From contig NZ_CP117884.1 of assembly GCF_028736235.1 (NCBI RefSeq), positions 1,302,001-1,366,000 of the forward strand: a stretch of DNA of 64,000 bases. The letters are read 5' to 3'. The notes under the pieces were generated by a model, which had not been told where the DNA came from, did no database searches, and saw only the letters and a program-made list of their open reading frames with translations. Position 1 is the stretch's first letter, and each line of letters opens with the position of its first letter. Positions 33,071 through 42,430 of the stretch are shown one piece after another. The DNA comes from Lacticaseibacillus pabuli (lineage in GTDB: Bacteria > Bacillota > Bacilli > Lactobacillales > Lactobacillaceae). The translations under genes were made by a program, and so were the position numbers.

Positions 33071-35512
33071 TTATACAAGCGTTTCCAAAGTGCGTTCATG
33101 AACTGACAGCAATTCTCCGGTCGCATCCGTATCAATGACGAATGAACCATTGCCGTACCGATCGCCTAATGGATGATCCATTGGCTTCACGGTCACGGTA
33201 CCGCCCTTTTCAGTCAGCACGTCGAGGACATAAGCATCACGGACCAAGTGCAGGTCAATGATGCGGTGCGGGTCACGTTTGAGTTCGCGCAGGATCTGCA
33301 GACCGCGCTTGGCACGGCTGGACGCAGGGACATCCCCCACCTTCATGCGCTTAAACGCCCCGCGCTGCGTCAGGATGGTCACTTGTGCCTTGTCGACATC
33401 GTCCGTCAGCACGAAGCCGGCCACTTGATCGTCGTCCTTCAGGTTAATCATCTTGACCCCGGCAGCTTTAGCCCCCGTGACGGGAACCTCATCGAGTGCA
33501 AAGGTCAGGCCGTAACCATGACGGGTCGCGACGAAGATCATCTGCTGGTTGTCTTCTGGTACCAGGTAGGTATCGGTGACTGCAGCGTCGTCCGACTTCA
33601 GCTTGATGGCGGTCAAGGCCTTGGTCTTGTACGTCCGCGTCGGCTGCAGGTCAGCGAGGCTGGTCTGTTTAATCTGACCGTCGCTAGTCCCGAGCACAAA
33701 GTTCACCTTAGCGGCCAAATCCTTGAAGCTAAAGACCGCAGTGACGTATTCACTATCCGCGAGGCCAACGGTTTGGCTCAGGTGTTCGCCTGAGTCCTTC
33801 CAGCGCTGATCCGCAAGCTCGTGAACGGGCCGGTAGATGACATTCCCCAGGTTGGTAAAGATGTAGATGTGTTCCAAAGTGGAAAGTTGTCCCTCGTATA
33901 CCGGGAAGTCTTCCTCCTTGAGCCCATCGTTACCAGCTTCCACGGCTTGGAAACTGCGCAAGCTACTGCGCTTAACGTAGCCGTCGTGAGAGACTTGCAC
34001 CATGACCTGTTCGTCGCTAACAACGACACGGGTATCAACTTGCAGCTCTTCGACTTGGTCTTCGATTGCAGACTTACGCGGCGTGCCGTATTCCTTGGCA
34101 ATCGCCGTGAGTTCGTCCTTAATGACCTGGTCGCGACTAGCAGGGTTGGCCAGAATGTCCTGGTAACCCGCAATCGCATCGGCTAATTCCTTAGCCTCCT
34201 TCTGCAATGCCGTGATATCGGTGTTGGTCAAACGGTACAGTTGCAGGGACACGATGGCTTCGGCTTGTTCAACCGTAAAGTCGTAAGCCTTCACCAAGTT
34301 GTTCTTGGCATCCCCCTTGTCCTTACTTGCCCGAATCGTCTTGATCACTTGATCCAGGATGGACAGGGCCTTCATCAGCCCCTGGACGATGTGCTCGCGT
34401 TTCTGCGCCTTGGTCAGGTCAAACTGCGTCCGCTTGGTCACGACGTCGCGCCGGTGTTCTAGGTAGGCAGACAGCATTGGCTTGAGCCCGAGGAGCTTTG
34501 GCTGACCCTCAGAAATGGCAACCATGTTGAAGCTGTAGCTAATCTGCAGGTCGGTGTTCTTGAACAAGTAGGTCAAGATGCCTTGTGCGTTAGCGTCCTT
34601 CTTCAACTCGATGACCATGGTGAGGCCGAAGCGGTCACTTTCGTCACGAACTTCGGAGATACCGTCCACCTTCTTGGCCAGACGCAAATCATCAATGCGC
34701 TTGACTAGGTTGGCTTTGTTAACTTCGTAAGGCAGCTCTGTCACCACAATTTGTTCGCGGTGCCCGCGCATTTCCTTGATCTCGGTCTTGGCCCGGACCA
34801 CAATACGGCCGCGGCCGGTGTTGTAGGCTTTCTTAATCCCGTCGACACCTTGAATGATGCCACCGGTTGGGAAATCAGGACCCTTGACGGCAGTCATCAG
34901 TTTGCTCAGCGGCACGTCTTCGTCCTTCAGCAGCATCAAAATTGCCTTGGTGACTTCACCCAAATTGTGCGGTGGAATCTCCGTGGCGTAACCCGCGGAA
35001 ATCCCGGTGGCACCGTTGACCAGCAAGTTAGGAAAGGCGGCTGGTAGAACGGTGGGTTCCATCGTCGTGTCATCGAAGTTCAAGACCATTGGCACGGTCT
35101 CTTTATCGATGTCCTTCAGCAGTTCCTTACTGATTTTGGCCAAGCGCGCTTCGGTATAACGCATGGCGGCAGGTGGATCACCGTCCATGGACCCGTTGTT
35201 CCCGTGCATTTCAATTAGCGGAATGCGGAGCTTCCAGTCCTGGGACAAGCGCACCATCGCTTCGTAGATGGAGCTGTCACCATGGGGATGGAAGTTACCC
35301 ATGACGTTCCCCACGGACTTAGCGGACTTACGAAAGCCCTTGTCGTAGGTGTTGCCATCGAGGTTCATGGCGTACAGAATCCGCCGCTGCACGGGCTTGA
35401 GCCCATCACGGACATCAGGCAACGCACGTTCTTGGATAATGTACTTGGAATAGCGGCCGAAGCGATCGCCCATAACCTCTTCCAGGGTGAGTTCTTGAAT
35501 CTGGTTTGGCAT
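33071..35512 (-). CDS. parC: DNA topoisomerase IV subunit A
   Basis: An 813-residue type IIA topoisomerase subunit that decatenates chromosomes with ParE. The catalytic Tyr is in AAMRYTEARLAK and the quinolone-determining region reads HPHGDSSIYEAMVRLSQDWKLR, with Ser and Glu in wild-type positions. The C-terminal region carries the beta-pinwheel repeats (e.g. GQIKQTSLADL, RHGYGLTFALDEVPV). It is 3 nt behind parE, one operon. Confidence 0.96.
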   Translation of the reverse strand: MPNQIQELTLEEVMGDRFGRYSKYIIQERALPDVRDGLKPVQRRILYAMNLDGNTYDKGFRKSAKSVGNVMGNFHPHGDSSIYEAMVRLSQDWKLRIPLIEMHGNNGSMDGDPPAAMRYTEARLAKISKELLKDIDKETVPMVLNFDDTTMEPTVLPAAFPNLLVNGATGISAGYATEIPPHNLGEVTKAILMLLKDEDVPLSKLMTAVKGPDFPTGGIIQGVDGIKKAYNTGRGRIVVRAKTEIKEMRGHREQIVVTELPYEVNKANLVKRIDDLRLAKKVDGISEVRDESDRFGLTMVIELKKDANAQGILTYLFKNTDLQISYSFNMVAISEGQPKLLGLKPMLSAYLEHRRDVVTKRTQFDLTKAQKREHIVQGLMKALSILDQVIKTIRASKDKGDAKNNLVKAYDFTVEQAEAIVSLQLYRLTNTDITALQKEAKELADAIAGYQDILANPASRDQVIKDELTAIAKEYGTPRKSAIEDQVEELQVDTRVVVSDEQVMVQVSHDGYVKRSSLRSFQAVEAGNDGLKEEDFPVYEGQLSTLEHIYIFTNLGNVIYRPVHELADQRWKDSGEHLSQTVGLADSEYVTAVFSFKDLAAKVNFVLGTSDGQIKQTSLADLQPTRTYKTKALTAIKLKSDDAAVTDTYLVPEDNQQMIFVATRHGYGLTFALDEVPVTGAKAAGVKMINLKDDDQVAGFVLTDDVDKAQVTILTQRGAFKRMKVGDVPASSRAKRGLQILRELKRDPHRIIDLHLVRDAYVLDVLTEKGGTVTVKPMDHPLGDRYGNGSFVIDTDATGELLSVHERTLETLV

Positions 35513-35515
35513 AGC

Positions 35516-37531
35516 TTACTTCTTTCCTTTCCGCGACAGCTGTTTTTTCATTGCTTTGGTCCCAAACTGCATATCTTCATGTTCGCCGGTCTGGGTTTCC
35601 AGAATGGAGCCTTCGTCATCCAGACTAAAGCGCACGTTCTTTTCAATCCATTCACGGCGTGGTTCAACCTTATCGCCCATGAGCGTCGTCACACGGCGTT
35701 CGGCCAACTGCGCGTCATCAATCCGCACGCGAATCAGCGTCCGGGTCTCGGGGTTCATGGTCGTCTCCCACAACTGGTCGGCGTTCATTTCGCCCAGCCC
35801 TTTAAACCGGGTGAGGGTGTAACCACGACCCATAGCCTCGGTTTCCTTTTCCAGCTCGGCATCCGTCCAGGCATAGCGAATTTCGCTCTTTGCACCTGAA
35901 CCCTTAGACAGCCGGTAGAGCGGTGGCAAGGCAATGTAGACGCGCCCGGCATCGATCAGTGGCCGCATGTAACGGTAGAAGAAGGTCAGGAGCAGAATCT
36001 GAATGTGCGCCCCGTCGGTATCGGCATCGGTCATGATGATGATCTTGTCGTAGTTGGCGTTTGAGACGTCAAAGTCACTCCCGACGCCAGCCCCAATTGT
36101 GTAAATCATCGTGTTAATTTCTTCGTTCTTGACGATATCCTGCAACTTGGCCTTCTGGGTGTTCAGCACCTTCCCACGCAATGGCAGGATGGCCTGGAAA
36201 CGCCGGTCACGGCCCTGTTTAGCAGAACCACCGGCGGAATCCCCTTCGACCAAGTACAACTCGTTCTTCGCCGCGTTCTTACTCTGCGCGGGGGTCAGCT
36301 TGCCGGACAAGAGCCCCTTGTCCTTCTTGCGTTTCTTCCCCGTCCGCGATTCGTCACGTGCTTTACGGGCGGCCTCACGGGCTTCACGGGCACGCAATGC
36401 CTTCTTGACGAGCTCTTGCGCTTCATCCCCAGCCTCCATGAGCCAGAAACTCAGCTGCTCATAAATGACGCTGTCCACGACTTGGCGAGCTTGCGGTGTT
36501 CCGAGCTTGCCCTTGGTTTGGCCTTCAAACTGCAGGATTTCTTCAGGAATGCGCACGGACAGAACGCCAGCCATGCCTTCCCGGACATCGCTACCGTCGA
36601 GGTTCTTATCCTTTTCCTTCAGCAGGTTGACCTTGCGTGCAAAGTCGTTGAACGCGCGGGTCATCCCCGCACGCAAACCAGCTTCGTGGGTCCCACCGTC
36701 ACCGGTACGGACGTTGTTAACGAAGGAAATAATGTTTTCGGAGTAACCGTCATTGTATTGACCAGCGAAGTCGACAACAATACCGTCCTTTTCCCCCTCG
36801 AACTGCATCACCTTGCTCATGGCGTCCTTGCCTTCGTTCAGGTACGCCACAAAACTCTTGAGCCCGTCTGGATAATGATAGGTTTCTGCGTGCCCATCAC
36901 GTTCGTCCGTGAGCGTTATGGCAATGTTCTTCAGCAGGAATGCAGATTCGCGCAGGCGCTCCGCAAGCGTGTCAAAGTTGTACACAGTGGTCTGGAAAAT
37001 GGTTGGGTCTGGCTTGAAAGTAATTGTTGTCCCATTTGGTTCCTTCACCTTACCCAGTTTCTGCAGGCCGCCAACCGGATGGCCGCCGTTAACAAAGTTC
37101 TCTAAATAAGCCTGGTTATCCCGGACAACGCGCACCGTCAGTGATTCACTCAGCGCGTTCACAACGGATGAGCCGACCCCGTGCAGACCACCACTGGTCT
37201 TGTAGGAGTTCTGGCTGAACTTACCACCAGCGTGCAGCACGGTCAAAATAACTTCAATCGTTGGCTTGCCGCTCCGGTGCATCCCCGTTGGCATCCCACG
37301 GCCGTGATCGACCACGGTAATGGAATTATCCTTATGAATGGTGACTGCGATGGTGTCACCGTACCCGGCTAGCGCTTCATCGACCGAGTTGTCGACGATT
37401 TCGTAGACCAGGTGGTGCAGCCCGCGGGCATCGGTTGACCCGATGTACATCCCCGGCCGCTTACGGACAGCTTCCAGTCCCTCAAGAACTTGGATTGATG
37501 AGTCCGTATAGGTTTCGCTTGGTTTCGCCAT
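35516..37531 (-). CDS. parE: DNA topoisomerase IV subunit B
   Basis: A 671-residue GHKL ATPase subunit. ATP-binding motifs are YEIVDNSVDEALAGYGD, VVDHGRGMPTG and GGLHGVGSSVVNALS; the TOPRIM domain has YLVEGDSAGGSAKQGRDRRFQA and MTDADTDGAHIQ. The start at ATG 37531 follows GAGAGG; the upstream TTG at 37549 overlaps that site. It is divergent from plsY, the usual arrangement in lactobacilli. Confidence 0.96.
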   Translation of the reverse strand: MAKPSETYTDSSIQVLEGLEAVRKRPGMYIGSTDARGLHHLVYEIVDNSVDEALAGYGDTIAVTIHKDNSITVVDHGRGMPTGMHRSGKPTIEVILTVLHAGGKFSQNSYKTSGGLHGVGSSVVNALSESLTVRVVRDNQAYLENFVNGGHPVGGLQKLGKVKEPNGTTITFKPDPTIFQTTVYNFDTLAERLRESAFLLKNIAITLTDERDGHAETYHYPDGLKSFVAYLNEGKDAMSKVMQFEGEKDGIVVDFAGQYNDGYSENIISFVNNVRTGDGGTHEAGLRAGMTRAFNDFARKVNLLKEKDKNLDGSDVREGMAGVLSVRIPEEILQFEGQTKGKLGTPQARQVVDSVIYEQLSFWLMEAGDEAQELVKKALRAREAREAARKARDESRTGKKRKKDKGLLSGKLTPAQSKNAAKNELYLVEGDSAGGSAKQGRDRRFQAILPLRGKVLNTQKAKLQDIVKNEEINTMIYTIGAGVGSDFDVSNANYDKIIIMTDADTDGAHIQILLLTFFYRYMRPLIDAGRVYIALPPLYRLSKGSGAKSEIRYAWTDAELEKETEAMGRGYTLTRFKGLGEMNADQLWETTMNPETRTLIRVRIDDAQLAERRVTTLMGDKVEPRREWIEKNVRFSLDDEGSILETQTGEHEDMQFGTKAMKKQLSRKGKK

Positions 37532-37723
37532 TTTATAACCTCTCTTCAAAGCAATAATCTTACTTTAGCACATCTTGGCGGCTTGCGGTTGCCTTTGAGG
37601 TGCGCTTTTCAAATAAAGCGAATGTATGTTCGCAATCAGTAGACGAGTGTAACGGACACACGAAAAAATGTCAAAAATACGGAATAAAATGCTAAACTGT
37701 TAGAAGCGAAAGGAGTACTCCGC

Positions 37724-38356
37724 ATGAAGCTAGCATTCGCATTTATCTTGGCTTACCTAATTGGCTCAATTCCCTCGGGTGTCTGGATCGGACGCACCTT
37801 TGTCCATAAAGATCCCCGCGACGGTGGCAGCCACAACATCGGCACAACGAACTCGTTTCGTGTGCTCGGTGCCCCTGCCGGAACGGCCGTCCTCATCATC
37901 GACATCCTGAAAGGGACGCTCGGTGCCAGTCTGCCCCACCTGTTCGGCTACAACCAGCATTGGTTAGTATTGCTGTGCGGGCTGGCCGCTGTGATTGGGC
38001 ACATGGCCAGCATCTTCCTGAAGTTTAAGGGCGGCAAGGCCGTCGCAACTAGTGCCGGCATCCTGCTGGCGTACAGTCCGCTCTTGTTTGCCGTTGCGAG
38101 TGGCACGTTTGTCGGGGTCATCCTGATTACGTCCACCGTCGCACTCGGCTCACTGACCGGCGTGCTGGTGACCACAATTGTTGCCTTATGCATCCACGAC
38201 TGGGTGCTCGCGACGATTGCTGGTGTCCTGACGATTGTCCTCTTCATCCGGCACATCCCGAACCTGAAGCGGATTGCACATCATCAGGAAAACATTGTGC
38301 ACTTCGGTTTGTACTATGCCTTGCAAAAGGAAAAAAGCGAAAACACCAAACCATAA
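37724..38356 (+). CDS. plsY: Glycerol-3-phosphate acyltransferase PlsY
   Basis: A 210-residue membrane enzyme with about five helices that transfers acyl groups from acyl-phosphate to glycerol-3-phosphate, the first step of phospholipid synthesis. Signatures are YLIGSIPSGVWIGR, HNIGTTNSFRVLG and the active-site loop FLKFKGGKAVATSAGILL. AAAGGAG precedes the ATG. Confidence 0.96.
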   Translation: MKLAFAFILAYLIGSIPSGVWIGRTFVHKDPRDGGSHNIGTTNSFRVLGAPAGTAVLIIDILKGTLGASLPHLFGYNQHWLVLLCGLAAVIGHMASIFLKFKGGKAVATSAGILLAYSPLLFAVASGTFVGVILITSTVALGSLTGVLVTTIVALCIHDWVLATIAGVLTIVLFIRHIPNLKRIAHHQENIVHFGLYYALQKEKSENTKP

Positions 38357-38364
38357 CAATTAAC

Positions 38365-38397
38365 CGTCGCTGGCCACCGTGTCAGCGACTTTTTTTG
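38365..38397 (+). terminator. plsY terminator
   Basis: GTCGCTG and CAGCGAC form the stem, followed by T7. Confidence 0.8.
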
Positions 38398-38403
38398 GCC
38401 AAA

Positions 38404-38440
38404 CAAACAGCCGAGGCGGATGCCCCGGCTGTTTTGCTAT
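38404..38440 (-). terminator. Terminator of the aldose epimerase gene
   Basis: ACAGCCGAGG and CCCCGGCTGT pair around CGGATG (one mismatch); the minus-strand 3' side continues into T-rich DNA. Confidence 0.7.
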
Positions 38441-38451
38441 CTAGATTTCGA

Positions 38452-39324
38452 TTAGTAAATGGAAACGTTGAAGCCGGCCTTAAAGTCTGCGCGTGGTGCC
38501 AATTCATTGATACCGCGCTTCTGGATGAGGTCGCCATCCGCATCAGGGCCGTCCGCCACGCCCCACCATGGTTCGAGGCAGACGTAGTTCCCAGGCTTAG
38601 GATAGTTGGACCAAACACCCACGTATGGGGCGCCGATGACGCGCAGTGCCACGCCGTGCTGAGCCGTCTTACTTTCGAGGCTCAAGGTCGTGTCACGGCC
38701 GTTCAAAACGTAAATCAAGGCATCATCCTTGAACAAGTCGTGCGTGAGTGGCGTGTGGTTTTCGTTGACCGTCTTCGCCGCGTTAAAGTCCGCGTACTTG
38801 CCGACCAAACCAACACGCTGACGTTCCAGCTCTGGCTCGAAGTTCAGACTGTAGTCCTCGAACTGCGCGTCTGGATCGAGTGGCATGTTGAAGGCTGGGT
38901 GGGCACCGATGCTAAAGTACATGGTCTCATCGGCTGGATTCTCCACCGTGTAGCGCACGGAGATATCGTGATCATCCAGTTTGTATGAAAGGGTGAGTTT
39001 AAACGCAAACGGGTACTTCTCATGGGTTGCTGCGCTGTCGGTCAGAACCAAATCCACGGCATCCGCACTCTGCTTCGCGACCGTGAAGTCGAGGTCGCGG
39101 GCAAACCCGTGCCGTGTCATGTGGTAAGTCTTGCCCTGGTAAGTATACTGGTCGTCCTTCAGTGCCCCCACAATTGGGAACAGGACGGGGGCGTGGCGTG
39201 CCCAGATGGCGGGGTCTGCCTGCCACATGTACTCGATACCGTTGTCCTTGTTCACCAGGGACGAAAGCTCAGCCCCATGCAAGTTAATCTCTGCGCTTAA
39301 AAACTCATTTTCAATCTTGACCAT
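38452..39324 (-). CDS. Aldose 1-epimerase family protein
   Basis: A 290-residue galactose-mutarotase-fold protein of the LacX/YihR-like group. HGAELSSLVNKDNGIEYMWQADPAIWARHAPVLFPIVG is typical, with RHGFARD, the ISVRYTVENP strand, FSIGAHPAFNMPL holding the catalytic His, and ...VCLEPWWGVAD with the Glu. It probably interconverts alpha and beta anomers of a hexose or related sugar; the substrate cannot be named. It stands alone. Confidence 0.9.
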   Translation of the reverse strand: MVKIENEFLSAEINLHGAELSSLVNKDNGIEYMWQADPAIWARHAPVLFPIVGALKDDQYTYQGKTYHMTRHGFARDLDFTVAKQSADAVDLVLTDSAATHEKYPFAFKLTLSYKLDDHDISVRYTVENPADETMYFSIGAHPAFNMPLDPDAQFEDYSLNFEPELERQRVGLVGKYADFNAAKTVNENHTPLTHDLFKDDALIYVLNGRDTTLSLESKTAQHGVALRVIGAPYVGVWSNYPKPGNYVCLEPWWGVADGPDADGDLIQKRGINELAPRADFKAGFNVSIY

Positions 39325-39372
39325 TGTTTCCCATACCTTCTCTATCTAGATTTTTGCGTGACCGTCCGTTAA

Positions 39373-40767
39373 TTAAAGGATGTAGCGACTCAGATCCTGA
39401 TCCGCCGCGATGTCGCCGACCTTATCGGCTACGTACTGCTCGGTAATATCGATGCTTCCCATCTGCATGTCTGGGCCTTCGTAAAGAATGTCCTCGAGCA
39501 GCTTTTCGAGAATGGTGGCCAAACGACGGGCCCCAATGTTCTCCTGCGTCTGGTTGACGTTGGCTGCAATGTGCGCGATGGATGCGACGGCTTCCTGAGT
39601 GAAGGTAATCTTCACGCCATCCGCCCCGATCAGTGCCATGTACTGCTTCGTCAGCGCGTTGTCCGGTTCGGTCAAAATGCGAACGAAGTCGTGTTCGGAC
39701 AGGTCCTTGAGCTCAACTCGAATTGGGAAGCGCCCCTGCAATTCAGCAATCAGGTCGCTTGGCTTCGCCGTGGCAAAGGCCCCAGAGCCGATGAACAACA
39801 TGTGTTCCGTGTCAACGGGACCGTACTTAGTCGTCACAGTCGAGCCTTCAACGATTGGCAGAATGTCGCGCTGGACCCCTTCACGGGAAACCTCACCGCT
39901 ACCCTGCTTCTGACCGGCCGCAATCTTATCGATTTCGTCGATGAAGACAATCCCGTTGTTCTGCGCATTCTTGATGGCCGCGGAGTAAATGTCATCATGG
40001 TTCACGAGCTTGGCGGATTCTTCCTTGACCAGGATTTCGCGTGCTTCCTTGACGGTCATCGTGCGGTCAACCATCTTCTTAGGCATAATGTTGCTCAGCG
40101 TATCACCCAGGTCGATACCCATCTGACCGTACATGTCGTTCATGCCGCCGGTCTTCTTGCTGTCTTCCATTTGGATGGTGACTTCGCGCTGTTCGAGCAG
40201 TCCCTTCGCCAACTGATCAGCGACGGTCATACGCTCTTCTTTGATTTTATCATTAACTTCGTCGTCTTCAGGCTTTGGTTCCTGATTTTCACCATTTTGC
40301 ATTGCGGTGAACATGTTCATCATGTCCTGCATGGTGTTCTGGCGGCGTTCCTTCTTGATGCCAGGGACCAGCAATTTAACCAGGCGCTTGTTGGCGGACT
40401 TCTCCGCGCGACCACGAACCTGGTCGTACTGCCGGTCTTCTTCCATCTGGACGGAGACGTCAACCAGGTCCCGAATCATGGATTCAACGTCCCGGCCGAC
40501 ATAGCCGACTTCGGTAAACTTGGTGGCTTCAACCTTAACGAACGGTGCATTCACGATTTTAGCCAAGCGACGGGCAATTTCAGTTTTCCCGACCCCGGTA
40601 GGTCCAATCATGAGCAAGTTCTTTGGGGTAATGTCCTGCTGCATCTTTTCGCTCAGTTGCATCCGGCGCCAGCGGTTATACAAGGCAACCGCGACGGCCT
40701 TTTTTGCTTCGTCCTGGCCAATGACGTACTGGTCAAGCTGGGCAACGATTTCTTTAGGTGTCTGCAT
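39373..40767 (-). CDS. hslU: ATP-dependent protease ATPase subunit HslU
   Basis: A 464-residue AAA+ unfoldase that feeds HslV. Walker A is MIGPTGVGKTEIARRLAK and Walker B IVFIDEIDKIAA; the I-domain covers about residues 110-240. The C-terminal tail ending DLSRYIL inserts into HslV pockets. I use ATG 40767 (MQTPKEIVAQLDQYVIGQ), preceded by AAGGAGG. The open frame extends upstream across the hslV boundary but is not coding there. Confidence 0.96.
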   Translation of the reverse strand: MQTPKEIVAQLDQYVIGQDEAKKAVAVALYNRWRRMQLSEKMQQDITPKNLLMIGPTGVGKTEIARRLAKIVNAPFVKVEATKFTEVGYVGRDVESMIRDLVDVSVQMEEDRQYDQVRGRAEKSANKRLVKLLVPGIKKERRQNTMQDMMNMFTAMQNGENQEPKPEDDEVNDKIKEERMTVADQLAKGLLEQREVTIQMEDSKKTGGMNDMYGQMGIDLGDTLSNIMPKKMVDRTMTVKEAREILVKEESAKLVNHDDIYSAAIKNAQNNGIVFIDEIDKIAAGQKQGSGEVSREGVQRDILPIVEGSTVTTKYGPVDTEHMLFIGSGAFATAKPSDLIAELQGRFPIRVELKDLSEHDFVRILTEPDNALTKQYMALIGADGVKITFTQEAVASIAHIAANVNQTQENIGARRLATILEKLLEDILYEGPDMQMGSIDITEQYVADKVGDIAADQDLSRYIL

Positions 40768-40783
40768 ACTCTTGGCTTCCTCC

Positions 40784-41308
40784 TTAGAACGATTCAACGA
40801 CGATATTCTGGTTGGTGAAGATATCAATCGTTGACGCAATCGAGACGGCTTCCTTGGCGATGGTTGGTGCGTCCATGTCTGGTGCGTGGCGCAACATCCC
40901 CACCGCAGCGGCCTGGGCGAAGTTACCGCCTGAACCAATGGCAACGACGTCCTCGTCAGGCTGAATGACTTCCCCGTTGCCTGAAATCAGGAGCAGTTCG
41001 TCCTTATCCATCGCAATGAGCATCGCGTCCAGCTTCTGGAGGGATGGATCCTTGCGCCAGTCCTGTGCAAGTGCAATGGCTGCACGGGAGAGCTTACCCT
41101 GGAACAATTCAAGTTTCTTTTCAAGCCAATCTTGTAAGGTAATGGCGTCGGCAACACCACCGGCAAAGCCAATCACAACCTGATCGTTGTAAATGCGCCG
41201 AATCTTCTGAGCGTTGCCCTTCATGATGACTTTTTCGCCCATGGTAACCTGGCCATCACCCGCGATTGCGGTGTGACCATCTTTTTTAACTGCTGCAATT
41301 GTTGTCAT
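40784..41308 (-). CDS. hslV: ATP-dependent protease peptidase subunit HslV (CodW)
   Basis: A 174-residue proteasome-beta-like peptidase. The N-terminus MTTIAAVKKDGHTAIAGDGQVTMG, after Met removal, exposes the catalytic Thr as in most bacteria (B. subtilis uses Ser). DEDVVAIGSGGNFAQAAA is typical. It is 16 bp before hslU; with xerC upstream this is the codV-codW-codX type arrangement. Confidence 0.96.
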   Translation of the reverse strand: MTTIAAVKKDGHTAIAGDGQVTMGEKVIMKGNAQKIRRIYNDQVVIGFAGGVADAITLQDWLEKKLELFQGKLSRAAIALAQDWRKDPSLQKLDAMLIAMDKDELLLISGNGEVIQPDEDVVAIGSGGNFAQAAAVGMLRHAPDMDAPTIAKEAVSIASTIDIFTNQNIVVESF

Positions 41309-41399
41309 TTAGTTTTGCCTCTTTCTAAGTTTGTGCTAAGTAGCATAACGCAGGTATGGTCAATAATCGTCAGACCAAAGTCCCATTTATGACATCGTG

Positions 41400-42293
41400 T
41401 CACTTGTGCTCCGGGAAAAACTGCTTGTAATCCGCGAGCATGTGCTCAGTCGTCACGTGTGTGTAGATCTGGGTGGTCGACAGGCTCGCGTGGCCCAGAA
41501 GTTCTTGGACACTGCGCAGGTCGGCGCCATGGTTCAGCATGTGTGTGGCAAAGGAATGCCGCAGCATGTGGGGATGCATGTCCCCAGGCAGACTGGACTG
41601 CTTAATCAGTTGCTCTAGGATGTACTCCAGTCCCCGGACCGTGAGCGGCTTGCCGTGCTGATTGAGGAAAACGTGCGGCTCGACGAGCGAGCGGACGCCG
41701 CCCAATTCCTTGCGGGCACCGGCAATGTAGTTCTGCAGGGCGTCACGGGCACGCTCGCCAAAGATGACGTAGCGGTCCTTGTTGCCCTTCCCGTGCACCA
41801 GGATGGCACGACTATTCATGTCAATTTGGTTCAGTTCTAGGTTCACACACTCGCTGGCACGCATCCCCGTCCCGTACAGCACCTCGAGTAAGGCGCGATT
41901 ACGGACTGACAGAGCATCAGTGCCCTGCACCGTTTTGAAGAGCTCCTCGATTTCCGGCTCGTAGAAAAACTGCGGCAGGTGATTGTGGACCTTCTTGCTC
42001 TCAACGAGCGCAAAGGGATTTTCTTTGACCCTGCCGACCTTATGCAGGTAGCGGTAAAAGGCACGCAGACTCGAGAGCTTGCGTGCAGAGGTGCTCGACG
42101 TGTAGTCGCGGCTGGCCATTTCCGTCATGTAGGCGGACACGGCCACAGCATCGACTTTTAGCAAATCGTCGTCCCCTGATTTTTTCAGGAACTTGGCGAA
42201 GTCATTGACGTCGCGTTCGTAGGCGCTCACAGTGCGTGGCGAATAATGACGCTCCACTTGCAGGTACGTGATAAATTCATCAATCAGCTCCAT
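41400..42293 (-). CDS. xerC: Tyrosine recombinase XerC (CodV)
   Basis: A 297-residue chromosome-dimer-resolving recombinase acting at dif. The SAM-like N-terminal domain ends near residue 90. Catalytic residues are R in YGTGMRASECVNL, K in HGKGNKDRYV, HMLRHSFATHML (H and R), the second His in LLGHASLSTTQ, and nucleophile Tyr in IYTHV. GGAGGTG precedes the ATG. Position before hslV is typical. Confidence 0.95.
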   Translation of the reverse strand: MELIDEFITYLQVERHYSPRTVSAYERDVNDFAKFLKKSGDDDLLKVDAVAVSAYMTEMASRDYTSSTSARKLSSLRAFYRYLHKVGRVKENPFALVESKKVHNHLPQFFYEPEIEELFKTVQGTDALSVRNRALLEVLYGTGMRASECVNLELNQIDMNSRAILVHGKGNKDRYVIFGERARDALQNYIAGARKELGGVRSLVEPHVFLNQHGKPLTVRGLEYILEQLIKQSSLPGDMHPHMLRHSFATHMLNHGADLRSVQELLGHASLSTTQIYTHVTTEHMLADYKQFFPEHK

Positions 42294-42395
42294 GTAAGCA
42301 CCTCCATTCCCATGAATTCAGGTTACCACAATTTACTGCGGATTCACGTCAAAACAGGTCAAATTTGTGAAATTGTCGATTTGTGAGACGCAAAT

Positions 42396-42423
42396 AGGCG
42401 TACAAGTTGGCTTGCACGCCTAA
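42396..42423 (-). terminator. Possible terminator after topA
   Basis: AGGCGTACAAG and CTTGCACGCCT pair with one mismatch around TTGG; the T-run on the minus strand is weak. Confidence 0.5.
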
Positions 42424-42430
42424 ATCCGAA

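Noticed and set aside
39571..40818. Long open frame (415 codons) antisense to hslU
   Set aside because: Same cause; no independent start signals.
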